NCBI RefSeq assembly: GCF_030152825.1
Contig: NZ_JASLIP010000035.1
Span: 7,563 to 71,562 of the forward strand
Source of the DNA: Corynebacterium sp.
GTDB lineage: Bacteria; Actinomycetota; Actinomycetes; Mycobacteriales; Mycobacteriaceae
Reading direction: 5' to 3'
Length of the DNA: 64,000 bases
Both the position numbers and the translations under genes were made by a program. Below are positions 16,976-25,244 of the stretch, piece by piece. The first letter of the stretch is position 1. Each line of letters opens with the position of its first letter. The notes beneath the pieces are model-generated. The model did no database searches. It was not told where the DNA came from and saw only the letters and a list, made by a program, of their open reading frames with translations.

Positions 16976-18352
16976 CTAGAGCCGGTACACGGCGGCGGCC
17001 AGCCGGTCGAGGGCTTCGCGCCCGTCGCCGACGTCGGCGGGAGTGTTGGACAGGAAAGCGAAACTCAACGGGCGGCCGGACTTCGTGACCACCGTGCCGG
17101 CCAGGGCGTTGACCCCGTCGAGGGTGCCGGTTTTCGCGCGCACCCACCCGGCGGCGTCCTCGGCCCCACTGCCCGCGAGGTAACGGTTGCGCAGCGTGCC
17201 CTCCGCACCGGCGACCGGGAGGTCCTGCTGCAGGACGTGCAGCTTCTTGCTGCCCAGCGCGGAGTTCAGATTGCGGGCGCTCAGGCGGTTGTCTTCGCTC
17301 ATGCCGGAGGTGTCGTGCAGCACCGCTCCTTCGGTGTCCACGCCGTGATCCTTCAGCACCTTGAGCACGCCTTCGGTCGCGCCTTTGAAGGTACCCGGCA
17401 GGTCCTGGCTGATCGCCACCTCGCGGCCGATGGCCTCGGCGAGCATGTTGTCCGAGTGCAGCATCATGTCCCGCAGGCGGGTGCTCAGCGGCGCGGAGAG
17501 CACCTGGCCCAGCGACTCCTCGGCGGTTGGGTGGGCCGGCCCCACAGGATCATCCGAGACATCCAACTTGAGCTTCTTAGTCTTCAGCTTCTCCCCCAGC
17601 CCCATGTCCTCGGCGAGCGCCTGGGCCACGTCCCGGGCTGGGGTGTTGCTGCGGGCGGAGTAGTTCTCGGTGGGGATGATGCGGCCGGCGTCGATCATCA
17701 CGGAGTCCAGGAAGGTCACGTTGCCCATCCCGATCTCCACGAGGTCCCAGCTATTGTGGAAGGTGGATTTCTCCCGCATGGAGTTATCCACCGTGATCTT
17801 GCTGATCTTCTTCAGCTCCTCGGCCGGCAGGGCGCGGCGCACCTGGTCCGCCAGCTCGCTGATCGCCGGTGCATCCGTGAAGAAGCCGGAGCCGGGCTTG
17901 CGGGAAAGCGTAATGTCCCCCTCCCCGACGAGGATCAGCTCGCCCGGGCCACCCTTGACCACGGAGGTCGGCAGCCGGTCCTGCGACCCCTTCGCCAGCA
18001 GGGCCGCGGCAGTGGTGTACACCTTCGTCGAGGAGGCCGGCACCAGGTGCTTGCCCTCGTTGTTGGCGTAGAGCACCTCACCGGTTTCCAGGTCGGTGAT
18101 CTCCGCGGACAGGCGCCCCAGCTGCCGGTCCTTCGCCGCCTTCTTCACCTCGGTCAAGTCCACCGGGGCGGCAGGCGGGCTGGCCTCAACCATTACTGGT
18201 TCGTCAGGACGGGGAAGCGCTGCGGGGGCGACGTCATAATGGGGGCGCTGGGAAAGAACCACCGCGCCAGCGATAATGGCGGCGGCGACCACGAGGAACG
18301 CCACCACCGCGAGGAGCCAGCGGCGGAAAGAGGATTTCTTCTCAGCTTCCAA
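16976..18352 (-). CDS. dacB: D-alanyl-D-alanine carboxypeptidase/endopeptidase, PBP4 type (S13)
   Basis: 458 residues. Trims or cleaves peptidoglycan cross-links outside the membrane. One N-terminal membrane anchor (residues ~11-35, WLLAVVAFLVVAAAIIAGA) without an obvious cleavage site. The penicillin-binding triad is complete: PASSTK (SxxK, near residue 107), HSDNMLAEAIGR (SxN) and RAKTGTL (KTG). The start is a TTG with AGGA 8 nt before; no better ATG fits the anchor. It lies 59 nt before tilS and is divergent from ppa. Confidence 0.92.
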   Translation of the reverse strand: MEAEKKSSFRRWLLAVVAFLVVAAAIIAGAVVLSQRPHYDVAPAALPRPDEPVMVEASPPAAPVDLTEVKKAAKDRQLGRLSAEITDLETGEVLYANNEGKHLVPASSTKVYTTAAALLAKGSQDRLPTSVVKGGPGELILVGEGDITLSRKPGSGFFTDAPAISELADQVRRALPAEELKKISKITVDNSMREKSTFHNSWDLVEIGMGNVTFLDSVMIDAGRIIPTENYSARSNTPARDVAQALAEDMGLGEKLKTKKLKLDVSDDPVGPAHPTAEESLGQVLSAPLSTRLRDMMLHSDNMLAEAIGREVAISQDLPGTFKGATEGVLKVLKDHGVDTEGAVLHDTSGMSEDNRLSARNLNSALGSKKLHVLQQDLPVAGAEGTLRNRYLAGSGAEDAAGWVRAKTGTLDGVNALAGTVVTKSGRPLSFAFLSNTPADVGDGREALDRLAAAVYRL

Positions 18353-18497
18353 AATTTAAATCCTGACAATGTGTGGGCGGCAGGGGCGGGCGAGTTAGTA
18401 GGTTCCACCTTATCCTGCGACTAGGATGGGGCCTGCATGTACGTCAGGCGCCACGAGGCGCTTTAAACAGACACCGATTTTAAGGATGGCGCGAGTT

Positions 18498-18980
18498 ATG
18501 GCTCAGAGCATCGAAGTCACCATCGAGATCCCGAAGGGTTCCCGCAACAAGTACGAGATCGACGAGGAGACCGGCAAGGTTCACCTGGACCGCTACCTCT
18601 TCACCCCGATGGCGTACCCGGCTGACTACGGCTTCATCGACAACACCCTCGGCGAGGACGGCGACCCGCTGGACGCGCTGGTCATCCTGCCGGAGCCGCT
18701 GTTCCCAGGCGTGGTTGTCAAGGCCCGCCCGGTTGGTGTCTTCAAGATGACCGACGAGGCCGGTGGCGACGACAAGCTGCTCTGCGTGCTAGACGACCCG
18801 CGCTTCGACCAGTACCAGGACGTGGACGACATCTCCCAGTTCACGAAGGACGAGATCGAGCACTTCTTCGTGCACTACAAGGACCTCGAGCCGGGCAAGG
18901 AGGCCCGCGGCGAGGGCTGGGGCACCGCTGCTGACGCGGAGAAGATCCTGGCCGACGCCATCGAGCGCGCCAAGAAATAA
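18498..18980 (+). CDS. ppa: Inorganic pyrophosphatase, family I
   Basis: 160 residues. It hydrolyses pyrophosphate, pulling biosynthetic reactions forward. The signature DGDPLDALV with metal-binding aspartates is present, as are KYEIDEETG, YPADYGFI and DDPRFDQY. Start at 18498 (MAQSIEV) is preferred to MARV four codons upstream, since AAGGATGG then lies at normal spacing. Divergent from dacB; a strong terminator follows. Confidence 0.97.
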   Translation: MAQSIEVTIEIPKGSRNKYEIDEETGKVHLDRYLFTPMAYPADYGFIDNTLGEDGDPLDALVILPEPLFPGVVVKARPVGVFKMTDEAGGDDKLLCVLDDPRFDQYQDVDDISQFTKDEIEHFFVHYKDLEPGKEARGEGWGTAADAEKILADAIERAKK

Positions 18981-19026
18981 GAGCTCAGAGGTCATGCCGC
19001 GAGCTGCGGCGGCTTTCTGAGTTATT

Positions 19027-19060
19027 GCGCCCGCTCCCCTGCTGTGGGGCGGGCGCTTTT
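19027..19060 (+). terminator. Rho-independent terminator after ppa
   Basis: GC-rich stem (GCGCCCG... with ...CGGGCGC, inner CCCC/GGGG) followed directly by TTTT. A second smaller hairpin (CTCAGA/TCTGAG arms) precedes it at about 18984-19021. Confidence 0.85.
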
Positions 19061-19146
19061 GCATGCGCGGGGGCTCATGCCCCTTGCACGTACGGGCTGC
19101 CCCACCGCCGTGGGGTAGACGGGGCGCGGCTAGTAGCATGACGGGC

Positions 19147-19473
19147 ATGAGTGACTTTGAATCCATGAGAGCAGAAGACGTCCCGGAGGGTGTCCAGTTG
19201 GTGGACGTCCGCGAGGCCAATGAGTTCGCGGAATGGCACGCCAAGGGCGCGGAGCACCTCCCGCTGTCCGAGCTGCAGCTGCGCTACGGTGAGCTGGACC
19301 TGGACCAGGACCTGTACATCATTTGCCTGTCTGGTGGCCGCTCGGCGAAGGCCTGCCAGTGGCTGGAGCTCAACGGAATTGACGCGATCAACGTGTCCAA
19401 TGGTTCCATCGGCTGGCGCGATGCCGGCCGCACGATCATCGTCAACGGCGAGGAGACCACGAACCCGGCCTAA
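19147..19473 (+). CDS. Single-domain rhodanese-like protein
   Basis: 108 residues, one rhodanese domain. VQLVDVREANEFAEWHAKGA is the N-terminal half, and the active-site Cys sits in IICLSGGRSAKAC, a loop of the CxxGxR sulfurtransferase type. A second Cys follows seven residues on. A TAGCAT hexamer ends 7 nt before this ATG, favouring it (leaderless) over the ATG three codons upstream. The sulfur acceptor is unknown. Confidence 0.88.
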   Translation: MSDFESMRAEDVPEGVQLVDVREANEFAEWHAKGAEHLPLSELQLRYGELDLDQDLYIICLSGGRSAKACQWLELNGIDAINVSNGSIGWRDAGRTIIVNGEETTNPA

Positions 19474-19501
19474 ACGCTGAGATCGCTTGCACTCCCCCAT
19501 T

Positions 19502-19542
19502 ACTCCCGCTGCGGGTGGTTTTCAGCCACCGGCGGCGGGAGT
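19502..19542 (+). terminator. Hairpin after rhodanese gene
   Basis: ACTCCCGC and GCGGGAGT arms with an inner GGTGG/CCACC stem. The T-tract after it is weak (GTCGTT), so it may act in either direction. Confidence 0.6.
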
Positions 19543-19687
19543 GTCGTTATCCAAAATTCACTTTAGATTTCCCGCCAAAAGCTTTCTGCGCTGCTGGCGA
19601 GGCTAACGTCGAAGGGTCAAGGCCCTGAGCGACAGAGCTAAAGGTTGCATCTCCATAAAGAAACATGCGTTCATCACTGTCCTCGCG

Positions 19688-19909
19688 GTGGTTGCCGCCG
19701 CCTTCATCTACCTTCTTGTCGCACCGCCAGCGGAGTTCTCAGCGCTGGATAGCGGCACCAGGCTCACTATCCTGATCGTCCTATTCATGGTCGCGGAGTT
19801 CCCAATCACCATCCTGTTGATCGAAAAGTTCTTGCGGGGCAGCCGCGAAGAAGCCTCGAAACAACAGCAGACCCCGAGCTCGGATCACCTCCCTCGCCCG
19901 ACGCTCTAG
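19688..19909 (+). CDS. Small two-helix membrane protein, unknown
   Basis: 73 residues from a GTG start, though the frame is open from about 19607, and a non-ATG start further up would give a fuller first helix (KKHAFITVLAVVAAAFIYLL). The second helix is LTILIVLFMVAEFPITILLI, followed by a basic then Ser/Gln-rich tail. No family recognised. No ribosome site or promoter clearly fixes the start. It stands alone between rhodanese and nitronate monooxygenase genes. Could be a real small membrane protein or a decayed remnant. Confidence 0.45.
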   Translation: MVAAAFIYLLVAPPAEFSALDSGTRLTILIVLFMVAEFPITILLIEKFLRGSREEASKQQQTPSSDHLPRPTL

Positions 19910-19945
19910 GCCTCCAGCCTTCGCAAAAGCTCCCCGCACGCGCGG

Positions 19946-20001
19946 TTTTGCAGAGTTTATGGTCGCCAAACACCCAAAATCCGACCACAAACTCTGCAAA
20001 A
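19946..20001. repeat. 56-bp palindromic repeat, copy A
   Basis: Arms TTTTGCAGAGTTT (19946-19958) and AAACTCTGCAAAA (19989-20001); pairing extends to about 20 bp with one mismatch around a centre containing AAACACCCAAAA. A second copy of the same length lies at 49771-49826. It is in an intergenic gap. Looks like a small interspersed palindromic element, not a coding region. Confidence 0.75.
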
Positions 20002-20185
20002 GCCACAACCTGGTCCGACCTTCACTACATTCTGAGCGCCCGCCCCCAACCACCACTCTTCGCGGGCCCGCCCCATCACAGAGCCCGCCCCGTCACGGAA
20101 GAACCCGTGGTGGGGATGTTTGCTGCCGCTACCGCGCTAACGTGGATAGCGAACCTTAGCCGCTAACCCGCTGGAGAGAGCATTC

Positions 20186-21214
20186 ATGACTGAGTTCCTC
20201 ACCCTGCAACGCCCCATCGTCTTGGCCCCCATGGCCGGAGGCCCCTCCGCCCCGGAGCTCGTTGCCGCCGTATCCAATGCCGGCGGGCTCGGAATGATGG
20301 CCGCGGGCTACCTCTCCCCCGATGCTTTCCGCGAACGCCTTGCAGCCATAGAGAAACTCACTACCCAACCCTTCGGGGTCAATATCTTCTCCCCACCGCC
20401 CCACTCGACCCTCTCCGCCCCGGAGCTGCGTAGTTGGCAGCGTTATCGCGAACAGGTGGGCACTTACTCGGCTGTGCCGGCTTCTTTTCCAGACGCCCCT
20501 TACAACTCCGATGATCACTATGAGGAGAAGGTGCAGATCGCGCTCACCTCTGCTGCCAAGGTGGTGTCTTTTACCTTCGGCTACCCGACCCAGGAGGTCG
20601 TGGATGCCCTGCACAGCAAGCAGAAGCTGGTGGTGCTCAACGCCACCACCCCGGAGGAGATCGAGCATCTGGCAGCAACGGAATGCGACGCCATCGTGCT
20701 CCAAGGCAAGGAGGCCGGTGGCCACCGGGGCACGGTGCTCTCCACCCCGGAGGAGGGCTGCGCGTACTCGCTCGCCGAGCTGCTGGCACATGCGAAGGAG
20801 GCCACCGTTAAGCCGGTGATCGCCGCCGGTGGCATCGCGACCAAGCAGGACGTGGCGGAGGTGCTGGAGCACGGCGCGGTCGCCGCCCAGGTGGGTACCC
20901 GCTTCCTCCTGGCCGCGGAGGCGGGAACGAAGAAGACGCACCAGCAAGCGCTGCAGACACTCAAGGGGCGCCCCACCGTGATCACCACAGCGTTCACGGG
21001 CAAGCCAGCGCGTGCGATCCGCAACAGTTTTACCGACCGCTTCCAGTCGCTGGCCCCGAGCCTGTACCCGGAGCTGCACTACCTGACCTCCGGCCTGCGC
21101 GGCGAGGCGGATAAGGCCGGCAACCGGGAGTATCTGAACCTATGGGCCGGGGAGAACTATCACCTCACCCGACCAGGACCTGCCGCGGCCATCGTCGCGG
21201 AACTGGCGCCGTAG
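20186..21214 (+). CDS. Nitronate monooxygenase family FMN enzyme
   Basis: 342 residues, TIM barrel of the 2-nitropropane dioxygenase/NMO family. It oxidises nitronates, which are toxic, with FMN and O2. Motifs in order: PIVLAPMAGGPSAPELVAAVS, GGLGMMAAGY, QGKEAGGHRG (with the catalytic His), PVIAAGGIA and AQVGTRFLLAAE. GGAGAGAG precedes the ATG. No operon partner. Enoyl-ACP reductase FabK is a structural relative but the QGxEAGGH pattern and context favour NMO; the true substrate is uncertain. Confidence 0.85.
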   Translation: MTEFLTLQRPIVLAPMAGGPSAPELVAAVSNAGGLGMMAAGYLSPDAFRERLAAIEKLTTQPFGVNIFSPPPHSTLSAPELRSWQRYREQVGTYSAVPASFPDAPYNSDDHYEEKVQIALTSAAKVVSFTFGYPTQEVVDALHSKQKLVVLNATTPEEIEHLAATECDAIVLQGKEAGGHRGTVLSTPEEGCAYSLAELLAHAKEATVKPVIAAGGIATKQDVAEVLEHGAVAAQVGTRFLLAAEAGTKKTHQQALQTLKGRPTVITTAFTGKPARAIRNSFTDRFQSLAPSLYPELHYLTSGLRGEADKAGNREYLNLWAGENYHLTRPGPAAAIVAELAP

Positions 21215-21224
21215 AAGGCAGGAA

Positions 21225-21253
21225 AAAGGAGGTCCCAGGTAAGGCCCTCCTTT
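21225..21253. terminator. Hairpin between convergent NMO and ppk2 genes
   Basis: AAAGGAGG and CCTCCTTT arms around a 13-nt loop, AT-closed on both ends, so it could serve both converging genes. Confidence 0.5.
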
Positions 21254-21322
21254 GTGCTTAGCCCGGGATTCCACCCCGGGTGCGGCTCCGCCCCGCGGGT
21301 TCCTCGGGGCCGGTCACGCGTG

Positions 21323-22222
21323 TTAGTCGCCGATCTGGTCGCGGCCGCGCTTGACCAGCAGCGGATCCGGCTGGCCCACGACCTCGTGGTCCTTGTCGGT
21401 GTATTCGAACTTGCTAAGCACATAACGCATAGCGTTGATGCGGGCGCGCTTCTTGTCATTGGACTTAATGGTGATCCATGGGGACTCGTTGGTATCCGTG
21501 TAGCGGAAGGTTTCCTCCTTCGCGCGGGTGTAATCATCCCAGCGGTCCAGGGATGCCAGGTCCATTGGGGAAAGCTTCCACTGGCGGACCGGGTCCACCT
21601 GGCGGATCGCGAAGCGGGTGCGCTGCTCCCTCTGGGTCACGGAGAACCACAGCTTGGTCAGGGAGATGCCCGAGCCCATGATCATGTTCTCGAGCATCGG
21701 CACTTCGCGCATGAACTCGGCGTGCTGCGCGTGGGTGCAGAAGCCCATGACGCGCTCCACCCCGGAGCGATTATACCAGGAGCGGTCGAAGAAGACGATC
21801 TCGCCGCCAGCCGGGAAGTGCTGGATGTAGCGCTGGAAGTACCAGCTGGTGGACTCCCGCTCGGTCGGCTTCTCCAGGGCGACGGTGCGGGCACCACGGG
21901 GGTTGAGGTGCTCGTTGAAGCGCTTGATGGAGCCGCCCTTACCGGCGGCGTCGCGGCCCTCGAAGAGGATGATGTGTTTCTGGCCGGTGTCCTTGGTCCA
22001 GTTCTGCCACTTCAGCAGCTCGATCTGGAGAGCGCGCTTGATGTGCTCATACTCATCACGGCTCATGCGCTCTTCGTAGGGATAGTCCTCGCGCCAGGTG
22101 TCGACGCGCTCGCCGTCTGGGGTGATCAGTACCGGGTCGTCTTCATCGGAGTCATCCACCATGTACCCCTCGGTGGACGCGAGGTCGACGAAGTGCATGT
22201 CTTCTTCGTTGGTATTGCTCAT
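21323..22222 (-). CDS. ppk2: Polyphosphate kinase 2
   Basis: 299 residues. Phosphorylates nucleotides from polyphosphate or makes polyphosphate. Walker A EGRDAAGKGGSIKRF, lid region PRGARTVALEKPTERE, Walker B VFFDRSWYNRSGVERVMGF; the PWITIKSNDKKRARIN segment is typical of PPK2. ATG at 22222 (MSNTNEED) preferred over an upstream ATG because AGGTG sits before it. In C. glutamicum ppk2 also lies just past porH-porA, which supports the calls around it. Confidence 0.93.
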   Translation of the reverse strand: MSNTNEEDMHFVDLASTEGYMVDDSDEDDPVLITPDGERVDTWREDYPYEERMSRDEYEHIKRALQIELLKWQNWTKDTGQKHIILFEGRDAAGKGGSIKRFNEHLNPRGARTVALEKPTERESTSWYFQRYIQHFPAGGEIVFFDRSWYNRSGVERVMGFCTHAQHAEFMREVPMLENMIMGSGISLTKLWFSVTQREQRTRFAIRQVDPVRQWKLSPMDLASLDRWDDYTRAKEETFRYTDTNESPWITIKSNDKKRARINAMRYVLSKFEYTDKDHEVVGQPDPLLVKRGRDQIGD

Positions 22223-22400
22223 GCTGTGCACCTGTTTTTCGGCCTAGTGAGTAAAACTTCTACGCCTTCTATTCTACTGCTTAACAGACCCGGGGGCGGG
22301 CCCCACCTCCCCTTAACAGCCGCCAGAAATCGCAGCTCGGCGCAGGCCATGCGACTCGCCTGAAGCACGGTGGTGAGCGCAGCAAGGCTCTAGGCAAAGC

Positions 22401-22429
22401 AAAATCCCGCCACCGTGACGGTGGCGGGG
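22401..22429 (-). terminator. Terminator after the porin genes
   Basis: 10-bp stem (CCCCGCCACC / GGTGGCGGGA on the minus strand), 5-nt loop, then TTTTGCTTT. It separates the porins from ppk2. Confidence 0.85.
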
Positions 22430-22455
22430 TTTGGTCGCTCTGGGCGAGGCTTAAA

Positions 22456-22569
22456 TTAGAAGCCCAGTGCCTGGAGGAAGTTCGGCAGCAGGCCGATCAG
22501 GCTGGACAGAGCGCTGACCCAGTCAGCAACGTTGGCCATGGTCTCAAAGAAAGTGGCTGCGTTCTCCAT
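22456..22569 (-). CDS. PorA-like cell-wall channel polypeptide
   Basis: 37 residues starting MENAATFFETMANVADW and ending LLPNFLQALGF. One amphipathic helix with a hydrophobic face, no signal peptide, and serines at 19, 22 and 23 that could carry mycolate. It shares the MEN start and the location (groEL2 - porH - porA - ppk2) with C. glutamicum PorA, and the size range reported for the C. jeikeium channel protein. AGGAG lies 8 nt before the ATG. Such polypeptides oligomerise in the mycolate outer membrane. Too short for default gene callers. Function inferred from synteny and size. Confidence 0.8.
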   Translation of the reverse strand: MENAATFFETMANVADWVSALSSLIGLLPNFLQALGF

Positions 22570-22634
22570 TATGAAAACTCCTAGAGTGTAGGTCCCCTCG
22601 CCCCTTGGCGAGTGGTGAAACTATTTTTAGAGGA

Positions 22635-22649
22635 CCCCGCCTGGCGGGG
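22635..22649 (-). terminator. Small GC hairpin between the two porin genes
   Basis: CCCCGC/GCGGGG stem around a 3-nt loop, 66 nt upstream of the PorA-like start. Two further small hairpins lie between it and the PorH-like stop (around 22659-22678 and 22680-22697). No proper U-tract, so it may tune the ratio of the two products or protect mRNA instead of ending transcription. Confidence 0.4.
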
Positions 22650-22705
22650 CATTAACTATCGCTCGAATCTAGCGATACGAGAGCTTAGTTAGCTCTCAAT
22701 AGGGC

Positions 22706-22816
22706 TTAGCTCTCCTCGGGGTTAGCCAGCTCGAAGATCGGCTTCAGGACCTTCCAGATGTTGCTCCAGAAGGTGGCGAAGTCGTCCAGAACGGTGGTGA
22801 TCATGTCGACGTTCAT
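22706..22816 (-). CDS. PorH-like cell-wall channel polypeptide
   Basis: 36 residues starting MNVDMITTVLDDFATFW and ending ELANPEES. Acidic, with an aromatic-rich amphipathic helix and no signal peptide. It is the first gene after groEL2 in the minus direction, the place held by porH in C. glutamicum, with the PorA-like gene next. GAGGAG sits 6-7 nt before the ATG, and a strong promoter plus a GlxR-like box lie upstream. Probably forms a heteromeric channel with the PorA-like product. Assigned by position, size and character; sequence similarity to PorH is weak. Confidence 0.75.
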   Translation of the reverse strand: MNVDMITTVLDDFATFWSNIWKVLKPIFELANPEES

Positions 22817-22898
22817 GTGAACTCCTCGAAAAGTGTGACAGCCCCGCCACTTTCACGGGACCTACAGTGGATCAACGCTGAGTGCGTTACGGTCACCG

Positions 22899-22926
22899 AT
22901 TATGGCACAGGGAATACTTATGTCAA
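22899..22926 (-). promoter_or_regulatory. Promoter of the porin genes
   Basis: -35 TTGACA (22921-22926) and -10 CATAAT (22899-22904) with a 16-nt spacer, the most consensus-like promoter in the window. Transcription would start near 22892, leaving a leader of about 75 nt before the PorH-like ATG. Fits genes whose products are abundant. Confidence 0.75.
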
Positions 22927-22952
22927 GAGAGGATAACAACCTTCTGCCAATA

Positions 22953-22968
22953 TGTGAAAAGGGTCACA
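22953..22968 (-). promoter_or_regulatory. GlxR (CRP-type) box upstream of porins
   Basis: TGTGAAAAGGGTCACA, an exact match to TGTGA-N6-TCACA. Its centre lies near -68 relative to the predicted porin start site, a normal position for activation by CRP-type proteins. Confidence 0.7.
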
Positions 22969-23011
22969 TTCATAGGCATTCGCAGTTTGCCGAGTCGATC
23001 ATAACCGCTGG

Positions 23012-23030
23012 TTAACCTGCAATTAACCTA
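23012..23030. repeat. TTAACCT direct repeat, 11-bp period
   Basis: TTAACCT at 23012-23018 and 23023-23029, followed by A. Repeats one helical turn apart are typical of OmpR/PhoB-type response regulators. It lies upstream of the GlxR box. The rest of the 22817-23381 gap holds the porin promoter and the groEL2 terminator; no further gene is evident. Confidence 0.35.
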
Positions 23031-23268
23031 AGGAAATCCCTCCCAGTTAAGGCCCGGGCCATGCAGATGAAAAGTAATTCCAATAAAAATTTAGGTTAAG
23101 CTTTCAACTTTCCTGAGTTTTCCTGAGCGCGGATGCTCGACACACCACGCGCTCAGCGAAGCACCTCTCGAACCAACGCAACGCGCCTCAGAACACCGCG
23201 CAGGGCGGCTCAGTCCCGCAATGCGAGGATCCTCCCGCCCGAGCTCCTCCCCCTGGAACGCGTAAAGG

Positions 23269-23302
23269 CCTGCTGCCGGAAATCACCAGGATTCCCAGCA
23301 GG
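23269..23302 (-). terminator. Hairpin after groEL2
   Basis: CCTGCTG/CAGCAGG arms with an inner GGAA/TTCC pairing, followed on the minus strand by CCTTTA. About 80 nt past the groEL2 stop. Confidence 0.55.
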
Positions 23303-23381
23303 AGGCCCTTATTACCGCTCACCCCCGGCGACGAGGGGCGCAAGAAGCCCCAACAAAGCCCTAGGGATTCAGAAGCGGGGC

Positions 23382-25025
<1,644 letters not shown>

Positions 25026-25146
25026 TAGGCTTCAGATCCTCCGTTAGAGTTTGTGCGACACATGCGGGTCGAATCCAGCGCCCGCGACGGCACGGACGGG
25101 AGAGTGCCGCTCCACCCGTCCTCACTGAACTCGATCGTTCGTTCAT

Positions 25147-25173
25147 CTGGCACTCGACAAGTGCAAGTGCTAA
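25147..25173 (-). promoter_or_regulatory. CIRCE operator 1 (HrcA site)
   Basis: Left half CTGGCACTC and right half AAGTGCTAA separated by exactly 9 nt; the consensus halves are TTAGCACTC and GAGTGCTAA (7/9 and 8/9 matches). Confidence 0.75.
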
Positions 25174-25181
25174 CACCGTTT

Positions 25182-25208
25182 TTAGCACTCACACCCCTTG
25201 AGTGCAAT
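25182..25208 (-). promoter_or_regulatory. CIRCE operator 2 (HrcA site)
   Basis: Left half TTAGCACTC (9/9) and right half GAGTGCAAT (7/9), 9-nt spacer. Starts 9 nt after operator 1. It also lies within 40 nt of the divergent M20 peptidase start. Confidence 0.8.
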
Positions 25209-25244
25209 ATTCGCAACTTTGGGAAAAGCGTTACCCTGGACCCC

